From assembly GCA_050331575.1 (NCBI GenBank), contig JBHJGS010000032.1, positions 1 through 51,855 of the forward strand: a DNA stretch of 51,855 nt, given 5' to 3'. The notes under the pieces were generated by a model. It worked only from the letters and a program-made list of their open reading frames with translations. It was not told where the DNA came from and did no database searches. Below are positions 10,011-18,752 of this stretch, piece by piece. Numbering within the stretch: the stretch's first letter is position 1; the number at the start of each line of letters is the position of its first letter. The position numbers and the translations under genes were made by a program. The DNA is from JBHJGS01 sp050331575 (GTDB taxonomy: Bacteria; Pseudomonadota; Alphaproteobacteria; Sphingomonadales; Rhodothalassiaceae).

Positions 10011-12384
10011 AGCGGAAGTTATAGAATAGGCTGATGCCCCACCAGCGCGGCGGATTGAACGCCACCTCACCGGTATTGCCCAGCGCGCTCAGGTCGAACC
10101 GGGTGATGGCATGGCGAGAATCGAAGATATTCTCCAAGAAGAACTCCACGCCCCAATCGCCGTCCTCGCTTGCATAGCCGATGCGCCCGTCCCAAACATC
10201 GAAGCCTTCCAGAATGATCGATGGGTTGTTCAAGGAATCGCGGAAGCGTTCGGTCTGGCCCCGGAACGATCCCTGGACGAAGCCATAGCCGCCCAGAAGC
10301 GGGCGCTCGTAGCGCACTGTGGCATTGCCCGACCATCGCGGCGACAAGGGCAAGGTGCGATCCTCCACCACGCCTTGGGCATTGGCAATGTCTTCCACGT
10401 CGGATTCGGTAAAGCCCAGGCCGGCGATAATGCTCAGGCCTTCTACCGGGAACATCCAAACCTCAAGCTCGCCGCCATAGACGATGGTGTCATTGTTGGT
10501 GATCACGTTGGTTAGACCGATGAAGCCGGTATTTTGCAGATCATTGTAATCATAGAAGAAGGCCGCGCCGTTGACGCGCAGGCGACCGTCCATCCAGTCG
10601 GTCTTCGCGCCGATTTCGTAGGCATTGTTGGTTTCTTCGTCATAGGGGCGCTGCTCTGCTGGGAAGCCGACCCCGACATTGCCGGTGATGAAGCCACCGG
10701 ATTTCACGCCGCGCCGATACGCGGCATAATAGAGCTGATTATCCGTTGGGCGCCAGTCCAGCTGGAGCGTGGCATTGATGACATTGTCTTCTAGCGTGGC
10801 CAGGTCGCCGACAGTTTCGGTATTGAAGATCGTGAAGGACGGGTCGCCGGCTAGGATCAGGTCCCGAATCGTCAGGAAATCCTCAATGGTGCGCGGAATT
10901 TGCGTGTCCGTTGGCACCGGACCCAAGGCGAATTCCGCGTCAAATACCTTTTCGTCCTGGGTGAAGCGCACGCCGCCGATTAGCGTCAGCTGCGGCGTAA
11001 TGTCGAACTCCGCCTGCCCGAACACCGCCCAGCTGTCCAGATCCTGCTGATCGTTGAAGAACTGCGCCAGCAAGGCGCCGCCAAAGCCGGCCGCCTCTGA
11101 TGTCGGCACGTCAAAGAAGATCGGCGTAACCGCCGTGGAATCGATGAATTGTTCCATATAGTTGGCGCCGAAGATCACCCGGAAGCGGTCCATGCGGTAA
11201 TCAAGCCGGCTTTCCACCAGCCAATGCTCCGACGTTGCCAGATTGGAGAAGAGACAGATCGGCAACAGGCTGTCGTCGCAATCTTCGACCGCCTGCTTGT
11301 CAGAGTCGAGATAGCCGCCCAGCACCGTCCAGGTCATATTGTCGGTGAGATCCCAATCGACCCGGCCATACCCGTGAAGAATTTCGTGCGCGATCGAGTT
11401 GGGCCCGTCGATATTGACGACGTCGGGGCTGCCGGCGCCGATATTCTCTTCATTGTTGCCGAAGATGTCGGTGTCGACGCGGATGGTCTCGGTCCCGGCC
11501 GGATTGACGCCGACCTGCAGGCTTTGCTCGATCTGCGCGGCCGCCGGTCCCATGTCGCCCAATTCGAACTTCAACAGGATGCGCAGGCGGTCGGTCGGCT
11601 CGAACAAGGAGGAAACACGCACGGTGTGGAATTCGCTCTCGCCTTGGCCGTCGAACAACCGATCCGGATTGATGTTGACAATGTAATTGTCATTCTCCTC
11701 CAGCGCCCCGGACACGCGGATCGCCCAGCGGTCGGTAATCGGCACATTGACATGGCCGCTCACCTCGACCAGGTCGAAGCGGCCGTACGTGGCGCGTAGG
11801 CCGCTGGAGAATTCGAACTCCGGCAGATGCGTGAAGAAGTTGACACTGCCGGCGGTGGAATTGCGCCCTTGCACCGTGCCTTGGGGCCCGCGTGCCACCT
11901 CGGCGCGGTCCAGGTCGTGCAGCAGAAAGTCCGCAGTGCCGGCGCCAATGAGATAGAATTCATCCACATAGCTGGTCACTGTGGCTTCGGTATTGTCGCC
12001 GAAGTCCGGCTGACCCACGCCGCGAATGGTCAGCTGATTGTTGAAGCCTTTGGCGGCATAGGACCGGACCACATCGAAATTTGGCGTGATCTCGGTCAGA
12101 TCGCCCCCGGTGTTGATGCCCAAGGCGCTGAGTTGCTCTTGGCTGAAGGCGGCCACGGACACACCGACGTCTTGCGAACTGACCTCGCGCCGGGTGGTGG
12201 TGACCACCATCTCCTCCATCAGCGCTGCGCCGGAGCTCTTGGGTCTTTGGTCATCAGCGTCTTGCTCAGAATTGCCGTTTTGGGGTGGCTCGGATGCACG
12301 TTCCTGGCCGAGGACGGCGGGGCTGCACAGCCCAAGAGCCGTTGAAACGAAGGCGGCCGTCGCGTGGCGGTACCGACAGGGCAT
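10009..12384 (-). CDS. TonB-dependent outer-membrane receptor
   Basis: A 791-residue outer-membrane receptor that imports a ligand using TonB energy. A signal peptide occupies about the first 28 residues; a plug domain follows with a TonB-box-like EEMVVTTTRR (about 54-63) and the plug motif RGPQGTVQGRNSTAGSVNF. A long beta-barrel with alternating aromatic residues ends in FYNFR, the usual terminal-aromatic signature. The ATG at 12384 is preceded by GAGGAGGAA. It belongs to the broad family that proteobacteria use for aromatic, terpenoid or steroid-like compounds as well as siderophores. Its coupling to the dikinase-like gene and the shared operator suggest that it imports the island's substrate rather than iron. 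Confidence 0.92.
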   Translation of the reverse strand: MPCRYRHATAAFVSTALGLCSPAVLGQERASEPPQNGNSEQDADDQRPKSSGAALMEEMVVTTTRREVSSQDVGVSVAAFSQEQLSALGINTGGDLTEITPNFDVVRSYAAKGFNNQLTIRGVGQPDFGDNTEATVTSYVDEFYLIGAGTADFLLHDLDRAEVARGPQGTVQGRNSTAGSVNFFTHLPEFEFSSGLRATYGRFDLVEVSGHVNVPITDRWAIRVSGALEENDNYIVNINPDRLFDGQGESEFHTVRVSSLFEPTDRLRILLKFELGDMGPAAAQIEQSLQVGVNPAGTETIRVDTDIFGNNEENIGAGSPDVVNIDGPNSIAHEILHGYGRVDWDLTDNMTWTVLGGYLDSDKQAVEDCDDSLLPICLFSNLATSEHWLVESRLDYRMDRFRVIFGANYMEQFIDSTAVTPIFFDVPTSEAAGFGGALLAQFFNDQQDLDSWAVFGQAEFDITPQLTLIGGVRFTQDEKVFDAEFALGPVPTDTQIPRTIEDFLTIRDLILAGDPSFTIFNTETVGDLATLEDNVINATLQLDWRPTDNQLYYAAYRRGVKSGGFITGNVGVGFPAEQRPYDEETNNAYEIGAKTDWMDGRLRVNGAAFFYDYNDLQNTGFIGLTNVITNNDTIVYGGELEVWMFPVEGLSIIAGLGFTESDVEDIANAQGVVEDRTLPLSPRWSGNATVRYERPLLGGYGFVQGSFRGQTERFRDSLNNPSIILEGFDVWDGRIGYASEDGDWGVEFFLENIFDSRHAITRFDLSALGNTGEVAFNPPRWWGISLFYNFR

Positions 12385-12535
12385 GTCTTCCTCCTCATGG
12401 ATGCTGAGGCATGCGTCCGGCGCTCGAAATCTCTCGGCGTCCGCGCACGCCTTCGTCTTTTTTAAGACGGACACGCCAGCCTCCCGATCACCGCTGCGCA
12501 AAAACGGGCCGACGGAGTCTGGGCGGTCGTCGTCT

Positions 12536-12563
12536 ATTATCGTAGTAACAAGTTGTCGGACAA
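12536..12563 (-). promoter_or_regulatory. Predicted promoter and operator of the receptor/dikinase operon
   Basis: On the minus strand TTGTCC (12558-12563) and GATAAT (12536-12541) are 16 bases apart, a good sigma-70-like pair. The perfect palindrome TTGTCGGACAA (12553-12563) covers the -35 element. It fits the FadR-subfamily GntR consensus tnGTM-N-KACna, so binding there would block RNA polymerase. The start codon is about 150 bases downstream, leaving a fairly long leader with no other recognised structure. Confidence 0.5.
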
Positions 12564-12597
12564 TGCAAGGATTTTGTAATCCGTGCCAGCTCCGGCC

Positions 12598-13404
12598 TTA
12601 GCCGTCTGCGCCCGCACGCGGCGGGTCCTGGGTCAAAAGCTCGCCCAGCCGCTGCAGGGCGTCATGATCGGTGAAGTCCAACTGCATCGGGGTCACGGAC
12701 ACCGCGCCGTCACGCATCGCCTCCAGGTCCGTCCCGGTTTCGATGGCGCCACTGGTATAGGCGATGCGATGCCAGAAATAGGGGACGCCGCGCTCATCAA
12801 TGCGCCGCTGTGGTTGGAACGACCCCGGCGGACGGCGGCCCTGCCGAGTCGCCCGGACGCCGGTTACCGCCTCAGGCGGCTGATCGGGAATGTTGACGTT
12901 GAAGAACTGGCCCGGCTGCCAGGCCGCACGGCTGAGCAGCCAACGCAGCACACGGGCAGCCCAAAGCTCTGCGGTATCCCACCGGGCTTGCCCGCGCGGA
13001 TCTGTTAGCACCTGACTGATCGCGATTGACGGGATGCCTAGCAGGGCGCCCTCAATCGCGCCGGCAGCCGTGCCGGAATAGGTGAGATCCTCAGCCAAAT
13101 TGGCGCCCCGATTGATGCCGGAAACCAATGCCGTCGGCGGCTCGGCCATAATGTGGCGGACGGCGAGCAGCACCGCATCGGTCGGCGTGCCCTTGATCGC
13201 GAACCGCCGGTCGCTCAGCTGGCGCATGCGCACCGGCATGCTCATGGACAAGGAATGCGAGGCGCCGGAGCGCTCTTCGTCCGGTGCGATGACCCAGACC
13301 TCGGCCACCCAAGGCGTGACCAAGCGCTCCAACAGCTCCAGGCCAGGGGCATGGATGCCGTCGTCATTGACCAACAAGAGACGATGGCGATCCAGCGCGA
13401 CCAT
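12598..13404 (-). CDS. SurE-like 5'-nucleotidase / phosphatase
   Basis: A member of the SurE survival-protein phosphatase family (268 aa, normal length), which hydrolyses nucleoside 5'-monophosphates and related phosphate esters with a divalent metal. The N-terminus has the signature LLLVNDDGIHAPG with the metal-binding Asp pair, followed by SGINRGANLAEDLTYSGTAAGA and GIPSIAIS. The ATG at 13404 has GGAGG about six bases upstream. It is not in the usual surE-pcm-nlpD context but diverges from the island's first thiolase gene, across an operator. Family assignment is firm. A role in removing AMP made by the dikinase and CoA ligases, or in dephosphorylating an intermediate, is inference. Confidence 0.88.
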   Translation of the reverse strand: MVALDRHRLLLVNDDGIHAPGLELLERLVTPWVAEVWVIAPDEERSGASHSLSMSMPVRMRQLSDRRFAIKGTPTDAVLLAVRHIMAEPPTALVSGINRGANLAEDLTYSGTAAGAIEGALLGIPSIAISQVLTDPRGQARWDTAELWAARVLRWLLSRAAWQPGQFFNVNIPDQPPEAVTGVRATRQGRRPPGSFQPQRRIDERGVPYFWHRIAYTSGAIETGTDLEAMRDGAVSVTPMQLDFTDHDALQRLGELLTQDPPRAGADG

Positions 13405-13452
13405 GGTGCCCCTCCAGCTGTCCGCGTGACAAAGCCAGTCTGAGGATTTACA

Positions 13453-13470
13453 GACAATATTGTCAAACAA
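13453..13470. promoter_or_regulatory. Predicted GntR operator between SurE-like and thiolase genes
   Basis: A perfect 12-bp palindrome GACAATATTGTC (13453-13464) is overlapped by TTGTCAAACAA (13460-13470). It lies in the 91-bp divergent gap, 49 bp before the SurE-like start and 31 bp before the thiolase start, so it could control both. The core CAATATTGTC recurs at three other promoter regions of the island. Confidence 0.6.
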
Positions 13471-13495
13471 ATTGGTATCCGCGGGAGCAGCCAGG

Positions 13496-14740
13496 GTGAC
13501 AGACGCGTTCATCGCCGGGGTCGGAATGACGCGGTTCGGCCGGCATGACGCCGCCACCGTGCAATCGCTTGCCCAATCCGCCACGGCCGACGCTCTGGCC
13601 GATGCCGGCATCGCTCCGGAGGCGGTTCAGGCCGTGGTGTTCGCCAATGCGGTTCAAGGCGCGATGGAGGGGCAATTCTCCATCCGCGGCCAATGTGCCC
13701 TGGCCCAGGCCGGGTTTGGCCGGGCGCCGGTGATCAATGTGGAGAATGCCTGTGCTAGCGCCGCCACAGCCTTGCATATGGCAGTGGCTCACGTGCGCGC
13801 CGGCATCGCTGATATCGTTCTAGCTGTCGGCGCAGAGAAAATGACCCATAAGGATCCGCAACGCTCGCTGGCAGCCTTCGACGGTAGCTGGGATGTCCAC
13901 CGCCGCGAGCAGACCTTGGCCGCCCTTCAGAAGATGGCCGCCGCCATGCCGATCCCGAACGATGCTCTGCAAAGCGCCGGTCACAGCGTGTTCATGGACG
14001 TCTATGCCGCCTTCGCACGGCATCACATGGCGCGCTTCGGCACCACGCGGGCCCAGCTTGCCGCGGTCGCCGCGAAGAATCATCGGCATTCGGTGGCCAA
14101 CCCGCGCGCGCAGTTCCGAAAGGCCTTCAGCGTCGAGGAGGTCCTTGCGGCCCGACCTGTGGCTTGGCCGTTTACGGTTCCGATGTGCTCGGCGGTATCC
14201 GACGGGGCGGCGGCGGCATTGGTCTGTTCGCCGCAGGCGGTCGCCCGCTACGGACTGGCGCGCCAGGCTGTGAAGGTGCGCGCTGCAATCATGGCCTCAG
14301 GCGGCCTCACCGACCCGGATGACCTTGCCGGCCACGTCTCCTGCCTTGCTGCGCAAAGCGCCTACGAACAAGCCGATGTCGGGCCGCAGTCAATCGACGT
14401 GGTCGAATGTCATGACGCCACCGCCTTCGGCGAAATCCTGCAGTCAGAAACCCTCGGTTTTTGCGGGTTCGGAGAAGGCGGCAGGCTTGCTGACAGGGGC
14501 GCGACGGCGCTCGGCGGACGCATCCCGTTCAACCCATCAGGCGGCTTGCAGTCCAAGGGTCACCCCATCGGCGCCACCGGTCTTGGACAGATTTTTGAGC
14601 TGGTGCACCAGTTGCGCGGCGTGTGTGGCCAGCGGCAGGTGCCGGGTGCGCGGCTGGCCCTGGCGGAGAATGGCGGCGGTCTGCGCGGGATCGAAGAGGC
14701 GGCGATCGCCATCACCATCTTGGAAGGACCGGCGCGGTGA
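13496..14740 (+). CDS. Thiolase-family protein (SCP2/SCP-x type)
   Basis: A 414-residue thiolase-fold enzyme that should cleave a 3-oxoacyl-CoA with CoA, or condense in reverse. The nucleophilic Cys is in NACASA (about residue 86), the HD motif is in VECHDATAFGE (about 306), and GGLQSKGHPIGATG (His about 356) is complete. The C-terminal Cys loop of biosynthetic thiolases is replaced by ENGGGL, which is characteristic of the SCP2-thiolase branch often found in steroid and branched-chain catabolism. The GTG at 13496 is preceded by GGGAG at eight bases; an upstream TTG at 13460 lies inside the operator and is unlikely. Its stop overlaps the next start (GTGA), so the two form an operon. Confidence 0.9.
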   Translation: MTDAFIAGVGMTRFGRHDAATVQSLAQSATADALADAGIAPEAVQAVVFANAVQGAMEGQFSIRGQCALAQAGFGRAPVINVENACASAATALHMAVAHVRAGIADIVLAVGAEKMTHKDPQRSLAAFDGSWDVHRREQTLAALQKMAAAMPIPNDALQSAGHSVFMDVYAAFARHHMARFGTTRAQLAAVAAKNHRHSVANPRAQFRKAFSVEEVLAARPVAWPFTVPMCSAVSDGAAAALVCSPQAVARYGLARQAVKVRAAIMASGGLTDPDDLAGHVSCLAAQSAYEQADVGPQSIDVVECHDATAFGEILQSETLGFCGFGEGGRLADRGATALGGRIPFNPSGGLQSKGHPIGATGLGQIFELVHQLRGVCGQRQVPGARLALAENGGGLRGIEEAAIAITILEGPAR

Positions 14741-16272
14741 CCTTGTGGACCCTGCTGGACAATAGCGCGCGGACGTGGCCGGACCGGCCGGCGGTATCGG
14801 TCGGCGACCGGCTGCACAGCAGGTATGGCGCACTGGCCCGGGACGCGCTTGGCCTGTCCGAAGCGCTGCAAGCCCGCGGGCTGCAGCCCCACGACCGAGT
14901 GCTTCTCGCCATGCCCAATGGGCCGGATTATCTCACGATGCTGTTTGCCTGTTGGCACGCCGGCCTCACCGCGGTGCCGGTCAATGCGCGGCTGCACGCG
15001 CGCGAGATCGCAAGCATTGCTGAGGATGTATCGGCGGCGCTGTGTGTCACCGGCGGCGCCTTGACCGATGCCTTGAGCGCTGTGCTGTCCTGTCCGCTGG
15101 CCGCAGTGGACAATGCGGCCTTTACCACCATGGTGGCAGGCCCGCCCGGTCCGCGACGCCCGACACGGCCGGAAGACATCGCCTGGATCTTCTACACCTC
15201 CGGAACCACAGGGCAGCCCAAAGGCGCGATGCTGAGCCACCGCAATCTCATGGCCATGGCGCTGAGCTATCTTGCCGATGTGGAGCCCCTGAAAGGCCCG
15301 TGTGCGTTTTTGCATCTGGGCGCGCAAAGCCATGCCTGCGGTCTGTTCGGCCTGTCCTTCATCGCCCGCGGGGGACATCACGTCCTCCCGGCCAGCGGCG
15401 GCTATGACGCGGCGGAACTGCGCACGCTCATTGCGCATGTGCCGGGGCTCACACTGTTTGCCGCGCCGACCCTGCTGCGCCGGATGGTCGGCGACGGCGC
15501 GCTGCGGGCAGCGCCCGTGCAACACATGGGCACGGTGCTCACCGGCGCCATGCCGGTGCTGCCGCAGGATCTGATCGCCGCGGTCGACCTGTTCGGACCG
15601 CGCGTGTGGAACGGCTATGGCCAGGGCGAGAGCCCTTGCACCATTACCCACATGCCGCAGGAGCGGGTTGCCGAGGCGGTGGCGCAGACTGATAAGGAGC
15701 GTCTGGCTTCGGTCGGATTTGCCCGCACCGGCATGGCTGTCCGGATCCTTGACGCGCAGGGCCGCGCCGTGTCGGCCGAGACGGTGGGGCAGGTGTGCGT
15801 TGCCGGTGAAACGGTGATGGCCGGATATTGGGGCCGACCCCAGGCCAGTGCGGAGGCCCTCTCGCACGGCTGGCTGCGCACCGGCGATCAGGGGCGCATG
15901 GATGAGCGCGGGATCTTGACGCTGGTCGGCCGCGCCAAGGACCTGATCATCTCCGGCGGGTTGAATGTCTATCCCGCAGAGGTCGAACCGATCCTGGCGG
16001 CCCAGCCCGGCGTTGCGGACGTGGCGGTGCTGGGCCTTCCCGATGCGGAATGGGGCGAACGGGTCACTGCTGCGGTGGTGCCGGCGGATCCTAACGCGCC
16101 GCCCAGTCCGGAGGCCTTGGACCAGGCCTGCTTGAGCGCGCTCGCGCGGTTCAAGCGGCCGCGGCTTTACCGCTTTGTCGAGGATTTACCGCGCAATGCC
16201 AATGGCAAGGTGATGAAGGCGACGCTGCGGCAACAGTGTCTTGACGCGGATGCCCCTGGCGATCGCCCCTGA
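14737..16272 (+). CDS. Acyl-CoA synthetase (AMP-forming) 1
   Basis: An ANL-superfamily ligase (511 aa) that activates a carboxylic acid through an acyl-AMP to its CoA ester. Motifs are the P-loop FYTSGTTGQPKGA (about 150-163), NGYGQGES in the middle, GWLRTGDQGRMDERG (hinge Asp), and NANGKVMKATLRQ with the catalytic Lys near the C-terminus. The GTG start overlaps the thiolase stop by 4 bp and has GGAAGGA upstream. A second, clearly different synthetase is encoded at 18753, so the pathway may activate two acids or one acid at two stages. Substrate is not predictable from sequence, though size and type fit medium-chain or aromatic acids. Confidence 0.92.
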   Translation: MTLWTLLDNSARTWPDRPAVSVGDRLHSRYGALARDALGLSEALQARGLQPHDRVLLAMPNGPDYLTMLFACWHAGLTAVPVNARLHAREIASIAEDVSAALCVTGGALTDALSAVLSCPLAAVDNAAFTTMVAGPPGPRRPTRPEDIAWIFYTSGTTGQPKGAMLSHRNLMAMALSYLADVEPLKGPCAFLHLGAQSHACGLFGLSFIARGGHHVLPASGGYDAAELRTLIAHVPGLTLFAAPTLLRRMVGDGALRAAPVQHMGTVLTGAMPVLPQDLIAAVDLFGPRVWNGYGQGESPCTITHMPQERVAEAVAQTDKERLASVGFARTGMAVRILDAQGRAVSAETVGQVCVAGETVMAGYWGRPQASAEALSHGWLRTGDQGRMDERGILTLVGRAKDLIISGGLNVYPAEVEPILAAQPGVADVAVLGLPDAEWGERVTAAVVPADPNAPPSPEALDQACLSALARFKRPRLYRFVEDLPRNANGKVMKATLRQQCLDADAPGDRP

Positions 16273-16273
16273 G

Positions 16274-16296
16274 CAATATTGTCAGACAATTTTGTC
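16274..16296. promoter_or_regulatory. Predicted tandem GntR operator upstream of the carboxylase operon
   Basis: Overlapping palindromes: CAATATTGTC (16274-16283), ATTGTCAGACAAT (16278-16290, perfect around a central A) and GACAATTTTGTC (16285-16296, nearly perfect). It sits directly upstream of a possible -35 TTGACA at 16306-16311, which has only a weak -10 candidate CACACT at 16329-16334. It would control the operon that begins at 16393. Confidence 0.6.
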
Positions 16297-16392
16297 TCAT
16301 AAACATTGACAGCCGAACCGGGCCCCGCCACACTCCGACCCCTCGGTTGGGGTACCGCTAAGAGTGTCCGGCCGCAGTTGAGGGGAGGGATC

Positions 16393-17142
16393 ATGCGCAA
16401 ATTATATGTCGATACCGACAAATATGGCGGCCCGGCGGCCTCACCGGTGGTTGAAGCTTTTCACGCCGTCATCAAGGACATTGTGCGCAAAAAATGGGCT
16501 GAAAGCGGGCTGGATTGGCAGGCGCTTGTGTTCGATGCCTCCTACGATCTGATCATCGCAGAGGAGCTGCAGGCGGCCGAAACCGCGCTGGTGGAGGAGG
16601 GCCACAGATTTGACTGGTCCGCCGTGGTATCGGTTCAGGAGCGCCCGGAGATCTATAAGCCCGGCCCTGACGGCGGCGACGCAGACAAGGATTTCAGTTT
16701 CGACCATCCCGACGCGCCGACCCAGGAGGCCGATGGGCAAGGCCGGGCACTGCGCGGCGTGGGCGATAATGTTGTCAAACATTCCGCCAACACCAGCGGT
16801 ATCGCGCGCTATGTGCGCACCTCTGAGCGGGTGATGCAGTATTTGAACGAAGGTGTGCCGCCAGACACCATCGCGATCATCGACGATTCCGGCGGAACGC
16901 TGACGGCGCCGGTGCTGGAAGGCTTCAAGGGCGTGCTGTGCGCCGGCGGATCCGTGCGGTCGCATCTGGGCATTCTTACCCGCGAATATGGCATTCCCTG
17001 CCTGATGAACGCCAAGATCACGGGCATCAAAGAAGGCGACCGGGTCGAGATGGAATCGAGCGCCGATGCCAAAACCGCCGAGGCCTACCAAAAAGGCCTG
17101 GATATGCCTGCCAAAATTTGGGTGCTTCATGCGGGATCCTGA
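16393..17142 (+). CDS. Free-standing PEP-utilizer phosphohistidine (mobile) domain protein
   Basis: A 249-residue protein whose C-terminal third is a PEP-utilizing-enzyme mobile domain: VLCAGGSVRSHLGILTREYGIPCLMNAK with the presumed phospho-His at residue 191. The N-terminal 130 residues match no domain I know. There is no ATP-grasp and no PEP-binding barrel, so it should act as a phosphocarrier or swivelling subunit needing partners. The dikinase-like protein (8211-9998) could phosphorylate it, and the unknown protein encoded next could bind the phosphate acceptor. The start is fixed by GAGGGGAGGG before ATG at 16393. It overlaps the next gene by 14 bp and is the first gene of the long operon reaching 25470. 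Confidence 0.82.
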   Translation: MRKLYVDTDKYGGPAASPVVEAFHAVIKDIVRKKWAESGLDWQALVFDASYDLIIAEELQAAETALVEEGHRFDWSAVVSVQERPEIYKPGPDGGDADKDFSFDHPDAPTQEADGQGRALRGVGDNVVKHSANTSGIARYVRTSERVMQYLNEGVPPDTIAIIDDSGGTLTAPVLEGFKGVLCAGGSVRSHLGILTREYGIPCLMNAKITGIKEGDRVEMESSADAKTAEAYQKGLDMPAKIWVLHAGS

Positions 17143-18739
17143 TCACACTGATGCAGCGCAAGAGCCGGGGACCATCGGTGCTGTGCCGAGCTATGCTCAA
17201 TTGCTGGAAACCAACAATCTGATCCAGCAGTGCGTCGACGAATCCTATTGGCTGTGCGTCACGCGCACGGTTCAGGAATCCAAGCTGTTTCCTGTCCCGT
17301 CTTACATGCTGCTGTCCTATCTGATGGCGTTTTATCGCTATCCGGCGCTTCTGCGCAAAATCGAGGCGCGGATGCCGGCCGAGGAGATCGGCGACCGCGC
17401 CCGCAATATGGGCATCAAGATCCAAAACCCGGCAGTCGGCTGGGGCTTGCCGTGCTTTTATCTGCTTGGTCGCGAATGGCTGATGAATATGGGCCTGCTG
17501 CGGCCGACCGATGCGGTCGACGACATCGTTTATGTGATGGATTTCTGGAAGCGCTTTCTGCTCGCCTGGAAGCGAAATGACGGGCATCTTACCAACACGC
17601 AGTTCGGCCATCGCGCTCAGGTGCTGACCGAACGCCGGCTGCAGATGTTCCATGCCAATCTGTATGATTGCGCGCCCGGCGATGACCTGCACACCGCCGC
17701 ACATGCCTTCATGGCGGCCGCTTCGCAATATGGGTTTCTAATCTCGTGCGAAAGCCGCATCAGCTTGCACAATTCCGGTCCCTACAAGCTTGACGACAGC
17801 CACGAATTGCTGGTGCGGGACTTCATGGACTTGGCTGAGAGCGACTTCCCTTGGCTGGACGAGGTCGCCGCGGACATGCCGTACAACAATTTGACCGTGA
17901 CCATGGCCGTGAAGGATTGCCATTTCTACTTGGTCGACGACTGGGGCTCGTTTGAATCCCAACCGGAATTCCGCTCTGAAAATCTTGCAGCCGTCGGGCT
18001 TTATACCTCCGACATCCTCAGTGACGGCCATGTGCCGGTGGGCATGGGCTCGCGCGAAGAGCTCATCAGCACTTTCAATCGGCTCACCGAACAGGTGAAA
18101 GACGCCACGGCCAAGCTGTGGAAGCGCATCGCCAATTGGTCGCGTGATCAGATGATCGATGCCGGCGCCATCACCTATTTCGCAATCGTCAAGGATTTGT
18201 CCCATGTCGCCGGCGTCTACGAGATGGAAGACTGGATGCTGGTCGACCGCCGCGCGGAGCGGTTCCGGCCGCTTCTGAATGACGAATATAGCCGCGACGT
18301 GCTCGGCGAACTGGTCGGGCTGGTGTCCCTGCCGACACAGCAGATCCAGGATTACGCCATGATGCAGCACGCCAATGCACCGAAGCGCATGTACAGCCAT
18401 ATTCCCTATGCAATCCTCTCCGGCGAGCCGTTCACCTTGAGCGTCGGCGGTTTGGCGCCGGGGCACAGCGTCTTGCCGCGCAAGCAGGACCGCTACCGCA
18501 CCACGCAGGGCGTGCTCGATCTGGCTGGCCTGAACGAGCGGGCGCGCGCCTTCAAGCCAAGCGCGCAATCGGCGGACGTCCGCTTTTTGTGCGACACCTG
18601 GGTGAAATATCATCACGACACCGAGACAGCTGAGCGCATGTATGCGGCCGAGCAAGCCGCCGCGCCGGCACTGGCCGGCCAGGGCGCGGGGCTAAGGCGG
18701 GACGCCATCGCCGTGCTGCGCGCCCGGCACCGCGGCTGA
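17129..18739 (+). CDS. Protein of unknown family, putative subunit of the phosphotransfer system
   Basis: I do not recognise a family for this 536-residue protein. It has no signal peptide or membrane segment, is rich in Trp, Tyr and Met, and looks like a soluble, mostly helical globular protein. Notable stretches are WGLPCFYLLGREWLMN (about 97-112), HLTNTQFGHRAQVLTERR, the CESRISLHNSGPYKL region, and SLPTQQIQDYAMMQHANAPKRMYSHIPY. The ATG at 17129 overlaps the phosphohistidine-domain gene by 14 bp, implying tight coupling and probably complex formation. Since neither dikinase-like protein here has an acceptor-binding domain, this protein is the best candidate to bind the phosphate acceptor; that is inference only. 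Confidence 0.75.
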   Translation: MRDPDHTDAAQEPGTIGAVPSYAQLLETNNLIQQCVDESYWLCVTRTVQESKLFPVPSYMLLSYLMAFYRYPALLRKIEARMPAEEIGDRARNMGIKIQNPAVGWGLPCFYLLGREWLMNMGLLRPTDAVDDIVYVMDFWKRFLLAWKRNDGHLTNTQFGHRAQVLTERRLQMFHANLYDCAPGDDLHTAAHAFMAAASQYGFLISCESRISLHNSGPYKLDDSHELLVRDFMDLAESDFPWLDEVAADMPYNNLTVTMAVKDCHFYLVDDWGSFESQPEFRSENLAAVGLYTSDILSDGHVPVGMGSREELISTFNRLTEQVKDATAKLWKRIANWSRDQMIDAGAITYFAIVKDLSHVAGVYEMEDWMLVDRRAERFRPLLNDEYSRDVLGELVGLVSLPTQQIQDYAMMQHANAPKRMYSHIPYAILSGEPFTLSVGGLAPGHSVLPRKQDRYRTTQGVLDLAGLNERARAFKPSAQSADVRFLCDTWVKYHHDTETAERMYAAEQAAAPALAGQGAGLRRDAIAVLRARHRG

Positions 18740-18752
18740 GGCGGACGCACTG

